From: Planctomycetota bacterium
GTDB lineage: Bacteria > Planctomycetota > Phycisphaerae > Sedimentisphaerales > Anaerobacaceae
Assembly: GCA_026386835.1 (NCBI GenBank)
Contig: JAPLMV010000074.1
Location: 1-7,366, forward strand
Reading direction: 5' to 3'
Length of the DNA stretch: 7,366 nt
Part shown: positions 1 through 5,133 of the stretch, one piece after another
How the letters are laid out: each line of letters opens with the position of its first letter
Numbering within the stretch: the first letter of the stretch is position 1
The notes under the pieces: model-generated
Databases searched by the model: none
Told to the model about the DNA's origin: nothing
The model's input: only the letters and a program-made list of their open reading frames with translations
Made by a program: the position numbers and the translations under genes

Positions 1-624
1 TTCTACCGCATCCTGATAGCGGCCAAGGTTGCCGTAGGCATTGCCAAGATTACGGTGTGCATTGCTGCGGTTTGGGTCAAGCTGGAGGGTGTGCTTACAG
101 GCTAATATAGCTTTGTCATACTGACCCGCCTGTGAGTAAAAATCGGCCAGAAGCGGGTTTAGACCTACAACATCCGGTTCCCGTTCAATAAGTAGCTTTA
201 ACTCCTCTATGGCGTCATTGTAAAGGTGCATATCTTTGTAAGTGAAAGCTAAGCAAACATGAGGCCAACGCCTGTTTGGGTCGAGTTGTGCAGATTTCTT
301 GTATGCCTGTATTGCCTCTTCGTAATGCCCACCGCTTGCATACTCATCACCCAAGCCGTTCCACGTTTGCGACTTGGTTGGCTCTATTCGCACCAATTGG
401 TTCGTAACCTCTGCGGCCTTTTCAAAGTCGTGCGAACGGTCGTAGTATCCAGCAAGAAAACGATAAGCCTCGACATTATCTCGGTCTATCTTGACAACCT
501 GTTTTAAAACCGCCGCCTTGACACTTTCAACGTCAATTGTTACTGACTTGACAACCCAGATACAAGCCACACACACAAGTACCGCCAACTCAGCTTTCAG
601 AAACCATCGTTTTTTCGTTTTCAT
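1..624 (-). CDS. TPR-repeat protein with N-terminal membrane anchor or signal sequence (3' part outside window)
   Basis: This reading frame is open from an ATG at 624 to the window edge, giving 208 residues with no stop, so the C-terminus is missing. Residues 1-9 are basic and residues 10-25 are hydrophobic, which suggests a signal anchor or uncleaved signal peptide with the rest outside the cytoplasm. From about residue 51 there are consecutive 34-residue TPR units at roughly 51-84, 85-118, 119-152 and 153-186, with a fifth starting at 187. Typical TPR positions are visible, such as WNGLGDEYASGGHYEEAI, AYKKSAQLDPN and RNLGNAYGNLGRYQDA. TPRs are protein-protein interaction scaffolds; the partner cannot be told from sequence. 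An AGAGG ribosome-binding site lies 7 bases before the ATG. The gene follows hflX on the same strand, but a 353-base gap and a strong terminator separate them, so it is probably its own unit. The TPR assignment is secure; the cellular role is unknown. Confidence 0.88.
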   Translation of the reverse strand, partial: MKTKKRWFLKAELAVLVCVACIWVVKSVTIDVESVKAAVLKQVVKIDRDNVEAYRFLAGYYDRSHDFEKAAEVTNQLVRIEPTKSQTWNGLGDEYASGGHYEEAIQAYKKSAQLDPNRRWPHVCLAFTYKDMHLYNDAIEELKLLIEREPDVVGLNPLLADFYSQAGQYDKAILACKHTLQLDPNRSNAHRNLGNAYGNLGRYQDAVE

Positions 625-665
625 ATTACAACCTCTTTCTAAGGTATAGGTAATAACTTCTTTAT

Positions 666-783
666 GACCTAAAATTCCCTTCCATTTTCCAAGGTCGTAC
701 ATGCTGCAAAAAATCCCCTATGCGTTGTATAGGAACAATCGGCCATTTCAGGGGGTGGCTTTATCGGCTTTGCTTGTTAGCCG
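666..783 (-). promoter_or_regulatory. Candidate structured leader of the TPR gene (three hairpins)
   Basis: Three inverted repeats lie in a row upstream of the TPR start codon. CGGCT (765-769) pairs with AGCCG (779-783) around a 9-base loop. CCTAT (717-721) pairs with ATAGG (729-733) around a 7-base loop and is followed on the minus strand by a GGGGATTTTTT stretch. GACCTAAAAT (666-675) pairs with ATTTT (684-688) plus AGGTC (692-696), giving ten pairs with a three-base bulge. Its 8-base loop reads GGAAGGGA in the minus-strand RNA, a purine-rich Shine-Dalgarno-like sequence. The last hairpin ends about 41 bases before the ATG. I match this to no known riboswitch. The pairing is visible; a regulatory function is inference. 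Confidence 0.35.
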
Positions 784-874
784 TTTTGAGAGCACTGGCA
801 CGTGCATATTCATAGGGCAAGGTCATATAATAAGGGGGTGGGGCGTTTTGATTGATAATTGATGTTGAGGAAGA

Positions 875-908
875 CAGAAACAGAAAACAGGAGACAGAAG
901 TCAGAATA
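875..908. repeat. Degenerate CAGAA-type heptamer tract
   Basis: Five consecutive purine-rich units begin with CAG: CAGAAA (875-880), CAGAAAA (881-887), CAGGAGA (888-894), CAGAAGT (895-901) and CAGAATA (902-908). Four are seven bases and one is six. The tract abuts the A-run that forms the U-tract of the hflX terminator. It may be simple-sequence DNA from slippage. I see no protein or RNA product. Confidence 0.5.
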
Positions 909-933
909 AAAAAAGGTGGGGTAAAGACCCCAC
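908..933 (-). terminator. Intrinsic terminator of hflX
   Basis: In the minus-strand RNA a perfect 7-bp stem, GUGGGGU with ACCCCAC (plus-strand positions 927-933 and 916-922), closes a CUUU tetraloop. It is followed by one C and then seven U (plus-strand A-run 908-914). It begins 44 bases after the hflX stop codon. A GC-rich stem followed by an uninterrupted U-tract is the textbook Rho-independent form, and the U-tract polarity shows it serves the minus strand. Confidence 0.9.
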
Positions 934-977
934 TAAGGGGCAGGCAAGATGTCCATGCCACAGATGCCCATACCACC

Positions 978-2291
978 TCAGTCGATAATTTTCAGTTTTT
1001 CCGGCGAAAGCCTTTTCAGCCCCGGCAACTGGTTTTGGCCCAATACCGCCTCGATTATTACGCTGTCGCCGCTGTATGTCTCTTTGAGGATTGTCCCGCA
1101 GGCACGCAGGTAACTTTGGGCTTTGCCGTTTGACTGGCTGATGCGAACCTGCACCGTAATTTTGCCGCCCTTATATTTTGCCGCCGCTATTTCTGCAAGC
1201 TGTTCCAGACCGAAGCCCGTTTTGGCGGATATACAGAGCGCATCGGGAAACAGCGTTTGAAGCGTCTCGAGTTCACTTATTTTTTTGACGGCGTCAACTT
1301 TATTAAATACCTTAAGTGCCGGCTTTTCGCCGCAGCCGATTTCCTTCAGTACCTTATCGACCGATTCAATCTGTTTCATCGCATCCGGATTGGATGCGTC
1401 TATTATATGCAGCAGCAAATCGGCATAAACGGCCTCTTCGAGCGTTGCCTTAAACGATGCAACAAGCTGATGAGGCAGCTTCCTGACGAAACCGACCGTG
1501 TCGCTCAATAGAATCTCAACCCCGCTGACAGGCGTCCATTTCTTTGTCTGGGTATCGAGCGTGGCAAAAAGTTTGTCCTCAACATAGGCATCTGCGTTTG
1601 TAAGCTTATTCAGCAGCGTGCTTTTGCCCGTGTTGGTATAGCCGACTAAGCAAATCTTGAATAGTCCCTGGCGTCCGGTGATTTCGCGTATTCTGCGGCT
1701 GTCGATATTTTCAAGCTCGTGTTTCAAATCCCTGACTCGGTCTTTCACTAACCGCCGGTCGGTTTCAAGCTGCTGTTCGCCCGGGCCTCTGGTGCCGATT
1801 GCACCGACTGCCCCTGCGCCGGTTGCTCCGCCTGCACCTGCCAGGGCATCAAGGTGCGACCACATCCTTGTCAATCGCGGATATGTATACTCGAGCTGCG
1901 CCACTTCCACCTGCAGTTTGGCCTGCTGGGTTTTTGCCCTTGTCGCGAATATATCCAAAATCAACTCGCTGCGGTCTATCACCTTGACGTTGACGATTTC
2001 TTCAATCACACGGATTTGTCCCGGCGACAGGTCGTTATCGAATATAATCACGTCCGCCTCGAACCGCTTGACCCGCTCGGCAAGTTCAGTCACCTTGCCT
2101 TTGCCTATGTAGGTCGAGGGGTTTATCTTGTGAACTTTCTGCTGATACCTGTCAACGACAATCGCCCCGGCGCTTTCCGCAAGGGACACAAGCTCGGTCA
2201 AATCGTCCCCTTCGTCCCTGCCGCGAAGTATCGCGCCAATCAAAATAGCTCGTTCTTTTTTAACCGTTAAGCCGTCACGAATTTTTTCCAA
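978..2291 (-). CDS. hflX: GTPase HflX, ribosome-associated
   Basis: HflX is a translation-factor-like GTPase that binds the 50S subunit and, in bacteria studied, splits stalled or stressed 70S ribosomes; it acts in the cytoplasm. The protein is full length at 437 residues (E. coli HflX is about 426). The N-terminal HflX domain shows YIGKGKVTEL (61-70), a DIFATRAKTQQAKLQVELAQ-like stretch (113-132) and the hallmark GPGEQQLETDRR (169-180). The GTPase motifs are all present: G1 GYTNTGKST (217-225), G2 Thr near 244, G3 DTVG (264-267), G4 NKVD (330-333) and G5 SAK (355-357). The frame starts at TTG (2291-2289); no in-frame ATG lies nearby, and GGAGG at 2302-2306 is 10 bases upstream, which supports TTG. 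An unusual feature is a Gly/Ala-rich extension (about 151-166) just before GPGE, roughly 11 residues longer than in E. coli. It is a single-gene unit with its own promoter and terminator, divergent from rpsU. Confidence 0.97.
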   Translation of the reverse strand: MEKIRDGLTVKKERAILIGAILRGRDEGDDLTELVSLAESAGAIVVDRYQQKVHKINPSTYIGKGKVTELAERVKRFEADVIIFDNDLSPGQIRVIEEIVNVKVIDRSELILDIFATRAKTQQAKLQVEVAQLEYTYPRLTRMWSHLDALAGAGGATGAGAVGAIGTRGPGEQQLETDRRLVKDRVRDLKHELENIDSRRIREITGRQGLFKICLVGYTNTGKSTLLNKLTNADAYVEDKLFATLDTQTKKWTPVSGVEILLSDTVGFVRKLPHQLVASFKATLEEAVYADLLLHIIDASNPDAMKQIESVDKVLKEIGCGEKPALKVFNKVDAVKKISELETLQTLFPDALCISAKTGFGLEQLAEIAAAKYKGGKITVQVRISQSNGKAQSYLRACGTILKETYSGDSVIIEAVLGQNQLPGLKRLSPEKLKIID

Positions 2292-2319
2292 TTCAAAAAT
2301 ACCTCCAAATTATTTTGCC

Positions 2320-2348
2320 AGTTTAGCATATTTATCCATATTACTCAA
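2320..2348 (-). promoter_or_regulatory. Predicted sigma-70-type promoter of hflX
   Basis: On the minus strand TTGAGT (2348-2343) and TAAACT (2325-2320) are 17 bases apart. The -10 is preceded by TGC, which makes an extended -10. Each hexamer matches four of six consensus positions. Transcription would start near 2313, leaving a leader of about 20 bases that contains the GGAGG ribosome-binding site at 2302-2306. This is a prediction from spacing and sequence only. Confidence 0.55.
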
Positions 2349-2374
2349 GAAAACCCGCCCTTTACAGCAAATTC

Positions 2375-2415
2375 AAGGGTTTTTAACCAAATCAGCTTTT
2401 TGACGTAAAACCCTT
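2375..2415. repeat. 9-bp inverted repeat in the hflX-rpsU divergent spacer
   Basis: AAGGGTTTT (2375-2383) is matched by AAAACCCTT (2407-2415) across a 23-base centre. It sits between the two divergent promoters and upstream of the rpsU -35. Neither arm is followed by a U-tract suited to a terminator. It could be a protein-binding site acting on both promoters or chance pairing in AT-rich DNA; I cannot decide. Confidence 0.35.
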
Positions 2416-2473
2416 AAAAAAGTGAAAAAAGTGCAATTTTTAACTTGATAAAAAATGAAAGGTTTATTACACT
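2416..2473 (+). promoter_or_regulatory. Predicted rpsU promoter with UP-like A-tracts
   Basis: TTGATA (2445-2450) and TACACT (2468-2473) are exactly 17 bases apart, matching the sigma-70 consensus at five and four of six positions. Transcription would start near 2480, giving a leader of about 70 bases. Just upstream is a perfect tandem 9-mer, AAAAAAGTG at 2416-2424 and 2425-2433, followed by the T-run 2437-2441. This places A/T tracts where an UP element would contact the RNA polymerase alpha subunit. A strong promoter fits a ribosomal protein gene. Prediction only. Confidence 0.6.
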
Positions 2474-2549
2474 GAATAGCTCTAAAGTCAGCGGTTAGTT
2501 GAAATTATAGTTATTACTTTTTTTGAAAGGACGAAAGGGTTTATTTTTT

Positions 2550-2762
2550 ATGCTGAAAGTCAAGTCACGCACGGGCGAATCGGTACAGCAAATGATGAGG
2601 CGTTTTAAGAAACTTTGTGAAAAAGAAGGCCTGATAAGAGATATGAAGCGTAATGCTTATTATGAGAAACCCTCTGAAAAGAATCGCCGCCGTGAACGCA
2701 AAGCCCGCAGAAATGCACAACTGAACACCATGTTCAGTATGACTTCCAGCGCCATCCACTAA
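2550..2762 (+). CDS. rpsU: 30S ribosomal protein S21
   Basis: S21 is a small, very basic 30S subunit protein placed near the mRNA exit and anti-Shine-Dalgarno region, where it aids initiation. The 70-residue product is the usual length (71 in E. coli). It carries the family core RRFKKLCEKEGLIRDMKR (16-33) followed by the YEKPSEKNRRRERKARR-like basic tail. I start at the ATG at 2550, giving MLKVKSRTGES, because this fits family N-termini. An in-frame TTG at 2523 would add nine residues that include the ribosome-binding region. The candidate binding site AAAGGG (2534-2539) is only partial and lies 10 bases before the ATG, so the signal is modest. This is the only plus-strand gene. It is divergent from hflX, convergent with the HAAS gene, and monocistronic between its own promoter and terminator. 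The C-terminal NTMFSMTSSAIH is a lineage-specific tail. Confidence 0.95.
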   Translation: MLKVKSRTGESVQQMMRRFKKLCEKEGLIRDMKRNAYYEKPSEKNRRRERKARRNAQLNTMFSMTSSAIH

Positions 2763-2784
2763 AGAAATTAAAAGTTAAAAATTC

Positions 2785-2823
2785 AAAATTGCGGAAGTAA
2801 GACAGTCTTACCTCCGCAATTTT
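2785..2823. terminator. Bidirectional terminator between rpsU and the HAAS gene
   Basis: An 11-bp arm (2785-2795) pairs with 2813-2823. After one A/C mismatch, GTAAGA (2797-2802) pairs with TCTTAC (2806-2811) around a 3-base loop. On the plus strand a T-run follows (2820-2824). On the minus strand the stem is followed by T-rich sequence (2787 down to 2761). It begins 22 bases after the rpsU stop. Its right arm reaches into the stop codon of the convergent gene (2823-2825), so one hairpin appears to end both transcripts. Confidence 0.85.
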
Positions 2824-4496
2824 TATTTCACTACGGGCCAGAAAACCCAGTCGCCTTCGTCAGCCCACTGTTTAACTTTGCCTTTATCGTCTCTAAAAAC
2901 CTGTCCGCCGTCATCTTTGAAATTACTGCCGACACTGTACAGGATAAAATTGCCCTCTGTTTTCCTATACACCAGCGGCTTATCGCTCCACGGGTCCATC
3001 GGCAATTCTTTCAAATAACCCGCCTCGACTACTTGCTCCAGCGTTTCGGGGTAATCCCCTTTATCCTGCTTGTATCGCATTATTGCCAGCGTCGTTACCA
3101 CCGCCTCGCAGTGAACTTTGTTGCGATATGAAAGCTCGATTACTTTCTCCATCGCGGGCATAAGAATATAATAAAGCGGATGACGTGCAACTTTTACAAA
3201 TGACCTGTCGGCAAGGCCGAGTTCGCGGCCGGCATTAAAATTCACCTGATGTTTTTGCCACGGTGTGGTCTTTGTCCACTGTTCATACTTACCATAAGCA
3301 TTTTCAAACTTTTTTATAGTTTCACACCGATTGGCGGTCGTCAATGCATACCCCAGTGATATCGTATAAGTTATGATATTCCATTGGTTGGGGTCATCAA
3401 ATATGCTATCCAAATTGGTGAAATTCAGACTGCCCGGAATGAAATGGCCGGAGCCGCAGCCGTTGTCGGTAAAACACCTCTGAATAGTGTCATAGAAGCA
3501 AAATTTTTCAACCTCAAAATTTACCGTAAAGGTGTCTGAGGCAATCAGCTTCTCAAATTCATTCTGAAAGGCCTGTAATTTCGGGGAATCAATTTCTTTA
3601 TCCTGCAAAATTACGGAACTTGTGCTGCAAGCAAGGGCTTCCATAGAGATGCCGACAAGCTGTTCAATGAGCGTCCGCGGCCCTTTCAAGTGCATACCGG
3701 CACGATAACAGGTAGACAGGTCGTTAAATGCCTCATCAATCTGGCCTGTTGCCGCATCCAATTTTGCCCGCCAGCACAAAAGATAACCGAACTTCCTCAT
3801 ATCACTCAGATTAGGCATGAGCATATCAAACATAACATTGTTTTTGGCCTGGCGTTTCCACCAGCAGTACGGTTTATTCGTCGCCTGTTTGAAAATCTCA
3901 AAGGCGCCGTTATTATCCGCAATCCACCGCTTCATAAGCGTAAGTTCTTCCTCTGTAAGCTCTGCGGGTGTTTGCTTACCTCTAATCACACTGAGCAGCT
4001 TTTTCTCGGCAATGTTTGGCTCTTCCGCATACAGCCTGATTGCCTCAAGATACAAAGGCGCAGCATTAAGGCCCTCATCAGCAACAGGACATGCAATTTC
4101 CCCTGCTCTTTGAACATAGTTGATGGAAATGGTGGGTTTGCCAAGTGAGAGATAAATGCAATAGAATACGAGGCAAATGAATGCGACGCCGATAGTTTGG
4201 AAACTGCGAACGAACACCATCCGCCACAATGGCCGGCAGCGTTTCTTGGCTCGGCGCAAAAGAACCGCCAGCATCTTAGCATCCCCGAATGCATCAATTA
4301 CCTTTTGCGCCTTTTGCTCTTTTTCCTGCTCGCTATTGCAGTTTCGCAGTGCATCTTCAAAATGTGCCGCAAGTTCAGCCTGTACATCCTCGCGTACCTT
4401 CCGCCGATACCCCATCCTCTTTATGACAAGCCGAATATACTCCCCCGCTACCGGCGGCAGCTCCGCAAACAGTTTTTCACTATCTTTTCGCTTCAT
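2823..4496 (-). CDS. HAAS-domain single-pass membrane protein with C-terminal pseudopilin-like domain
   Basis: The product is 557 residues. Residues about 15-85 look like a HAAS/DUF1700-type helical domain (EDVQAELAAHFEDAL, KVIDAFGDAKMLA). This domain is typically encoded next to PadR regulators, as here. A basic stretch (81-92) and a hydrophobic segment (about 98-117) predict one membrane helix with the HAAS domain in the cytoplasm and the remaining 440 residues outside. The middle is helical (AAPLYLEAIRLY and similar) and I cannot assign it. Residues about 470-530 resemble the C-terminal domain of GspG-type pseudopilins: RYKQDKGDYPETLEQ, a LPMDPW motif, then ILYSVGSNFKDDGG. There is no N-terminal prepilin signal, so it is not itself a pilin. 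I start at the ATG at 4496 because AGGGAG (4505-4510) lies 8 bases upstream. The frame stays open to an ATG at 4541, but that region is repeat DNA. It is 112 bases downstream of padR and probably co-transcribed. The function is unknown. Confidence 0.8.
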   Translation of the reverse strand: MKRKDSEKLFAELPPVAGEYIRLVIKRMGYRRKVREDVQAELAAHFEDALRNCNSEQEKEQKAQKVIDAFGDAKMLAVLLRRAKKRCRPLWRMVFVRSFQTIGVAFICLVFYCIYLSLGKPTISINYVQRAGEIACPVADEGLNAAPLYLEAIRLYAEEPNIAEKKLLSVIRGKQTPAELTEEELTLMKRWIADNNGAFEIFKQATNKPYCWWKRQAKNNVMFDMLMPNLSDMRKFGYLLCWRAKLDAATGQIDEAFNDLSTCYRAGMHLKGPRTLIEQLVGISMEALACSTSSVILQDKEIDSPKLQAFQNEFEKLIASDTFTVNFEVEKFCFYDTIQRCFTDNGCGSGHFIPGSLNFTNLDSIFDDPNQWNIITYTISLGYALTTANRCETIKKFENAYGKYEQWTKTTPWQKHQVNFNAGRELGLADRSFVKVARHPLYYILMPAMEKVIELSYRNKVHCEAVVTTLAIMRYKQDKGDYPETLEQVVEAGYLKELPMDPWSDKPLVYRKTEGNFILYSVGSNFKDDGGQVFRDDKGKVKQWADEGDWVFWPVVK

Positions 4497-4521
4497 ACAC
4501 ATTACTCCCTTTTTACCCCGC

Positions 4522-4594
4522 ACCCGCCACCGGCGGGTCATTCCGAGCTTGCGAGGAATCCACAGAATACTGATTGCTCAGCAATCTACCTCGC
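4522..4594. repeat. Palindromic intergenic repeat element between padR and the HAAS gene
   Basis: Three pairings fit inside the 112-base spacer. ACCCGCC (4522-4528) pairs with GGCGGGT (4532-4538) around a 3-base loop. GATTGC (4572-4577) pairs with GCAATC (4581-4586) around a 3-base loop. GCGAGG (4551-4556) pairs with CCTCGC (4589-4594) and encloses the second hairpin. The motif TCATTCCGAG followed closely by GCGAGGAATC recalls a dispersed intergenic repeat I know from many bacterial genomes; copy number here cannot be checked. No U-tract follows, so it is not a terminator. It ends 12 bases before the Shine-Dalgarno of the HAAS gene and may affect its translation or the mRNA's stability. Confidence 0.65.
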
Positions 4595-4608
4595 AGTCTA
4601 ATAATTTC

Positions 4609-4950
4609 TTACGCCGGCACAACGCCAAAGCCAAACACAAACTTCAATCCCGCCGCAAGTTCCTTTAGTTGTGCTTTTTGTGCCGCAAGCTGCTCTTTGC
4701 CTTTGCTTGTAATTGAGTAATATCGCCTCTTTCTTCCAGATGGCGAGTCTTCCCACTTTCCTTTAACGAGTTTTTTTGCCTCGAGGTTATATAGCAGCGG
4801 ATACAGCGTACCTTTTCCCAGCGTTAGTATCTCGCTGCTTCGCTGCTCGATTGCCTGGCTAAGTTCATACCCATACATCGGGCCGCGGGAAAGAATCTCC
4901 AGCACCACCGCCGGTGCAATACCTTTTAATAACTGGCTCTCAAATTTCAT
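4609..4950 (-). CDS. PadR-family transcriptional regulator
   Basis: This is a 113-residue winged-helix DNA-binding protein, the size of the short PadR class without a long C-terminal extension. Typical family sequence is visible: ILSRGPMYGYELSQAI (19-34, helix-turn-helix start), GKGTLYPLLYNLEAKKLV (45-62, recognition helix and following region) and GRKRRYYSITSKGKEQL (72-88, the wing). Residues 89-104 would form the dimerisation helix. AGGAG lies 6 bases before the ATG at 4950, an excellent ribosome-binding site. PadR proteins are usually repressors, often of their own operon, with the ligand unknown outside the phenolic-acid subgroup. The 11-bp dyad over its promoter (5005-5035) supports autorepression. 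The downstream partner carries a HAAS domain, the usual PadR neighbour, so the pair probably forms one signalling unit. Family assignment is secure; ligand and targets are not known. Confidence 0.95.
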   Translation of the reverse strand: MKFESQLLKGIAPAVVLEILSRGPMYGYELSQAIEQRSSEILTLGKGTLYPLLYNLEAKKLVKGKWEDSPSGRKRRYYSITSKGKEQLAAQKAQLKELAAGLKFVFGFGVVPA

Positions 4951-5004
4951 AAAAAACTCCTTGTCAGCTTCTGGTTATTATTCAAATCAATAGTTTTAGT
5001 TTAT

Positions 5005-5035
5005 ATTGCATAGTATGCCATACCTACTATGCAAT
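5005..5035. promoter_or_regulatory. 11-bp dyad, likely PadR operator
   Basis: ATTGCATAGTA (5005-5015) is matched perfectly by TACTATGCAAT (5025-5035) with a 9-base centre. A second, offset palindrome GTATG-C-CATAC (5013-5023) lies within it. The dyad spans from the end of the -35 to just past the -10 of the padR promoter, so a dimer bound here would block RNA polymerase. This fits autorepression by the adjacent PadR. The symmetry is seen directly; binding by this protein is inferred. Confidence 0.75.
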
Positions 5036-5040
5036 GTCAA
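5012..5040 (-). promoter_or_regulatory. Promoter of the padR-HAAS unit
   Basis: On the minus strand a perfect TTGACA (5040-5035) and CATACT (5017-5012) are separated by 17 bases. TGG before the -10 makes an extended -10. The predicted start is near 5005 with a leader of about 55 bases. It lies about 28 bases past the U-tract of the upstream gene's terminator, so the two units are cleanly separated. The strong -35 together with an overlapping operator fits a promoter kept off until PadR is released. Confidence 0.75.
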
Positions 5041-5067
5041 ATAAAAAATAAATTTTTTTTCCAGCCC

Positions 5068-5110
5068 AAAAAAATCAGCCGACCCGGTATAAACCGAATC
5101 GGCCGATTTT
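5068..5110 (-). terminator. Terminator of the 593-residue gene (terminator cassette, copy A)
   Basis: In the minus-strand RNA, 5108-5093 and 5088-5073 form 16 consecutive pairs around a UUAU tetraloop. Three of the pairs are G-U, and the U-tract (plus-strand A-run 5068-5074) follows. On the plus strand those wobble pairs become A/C mismatches, so the structure is strand-specific and serves the gene ending at 5134. It is 38 of 42 bases identical to the hairpin at 7103-7144. Confidence 0.9.
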
Positions 5111-5133
5111 GACGTACGGGTTATGCCTGGTAA

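Larger units (their letters stand above)
625..977. other. Gene-free spacer between hflX and the TPR gene
   Basis: I find no credible gene in this 353-base stretch. It holds, from the hflX side, the hflX terminator (908-933), a tract of CAGAA-like heptamers (875-908), a short tandem ATTGATA/ATTGATG (851-864), the 8-base palindrome GCACGTGC (798-805) and three hairpins toward the TPR gene (listed separately). A 71-codon open frame on the minus strand (761-976) is read straight through the terminator hairpin and has no family resemblance, so I do not call it. I could not identify a convincing -35/-10 pair for the TPR gene. Confidence 0.6.

Noticed and set aside
750..790. Possible c-di-GMP riboswitch because of a GCAAAGCC stretch on the minus strand
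   Set aside because: The rest of the class-I aptamer consensus and its tetraloop-receptor helices are absent; only a simple 5-bp hairpin is seen.
761..976. 71-codon minus-strand open frame after hflX
   Set aside because: It is read through the hflX terminator hairpin and U-tract and shows no recognisable family sequence.
1657..2112. 151-codon plus-strand open frame
   Set aside because: It is antisense to the well-supported hflX coding sequence; its Pro/Ala-rich part is just the complement of the HflX Gly/Ala hinge.
2523..2549. TTG start at 2523 for rpsU
   Set aside because: It would translate the ribosome-binding region and give an N-terminus unlike S21 proteins; the ATG at 2550 fits the family length.
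3690..4148. Plus-strand open frames opposite the HAAS gene (also 3817-4113, 4177-4668 and 4197-4601)
   Set aside because: All are antisense shadows with low-complexity composition and no ribosome-binding sites or family resemblance.
4497..4541. N-terminal extension of the HAAS protein to the ATG at 4541
   Set aside because: The extra 15 residues come from the repeat-element hairpin and spacer; the ATG at 4496 has a well-spaced AGGGAG.
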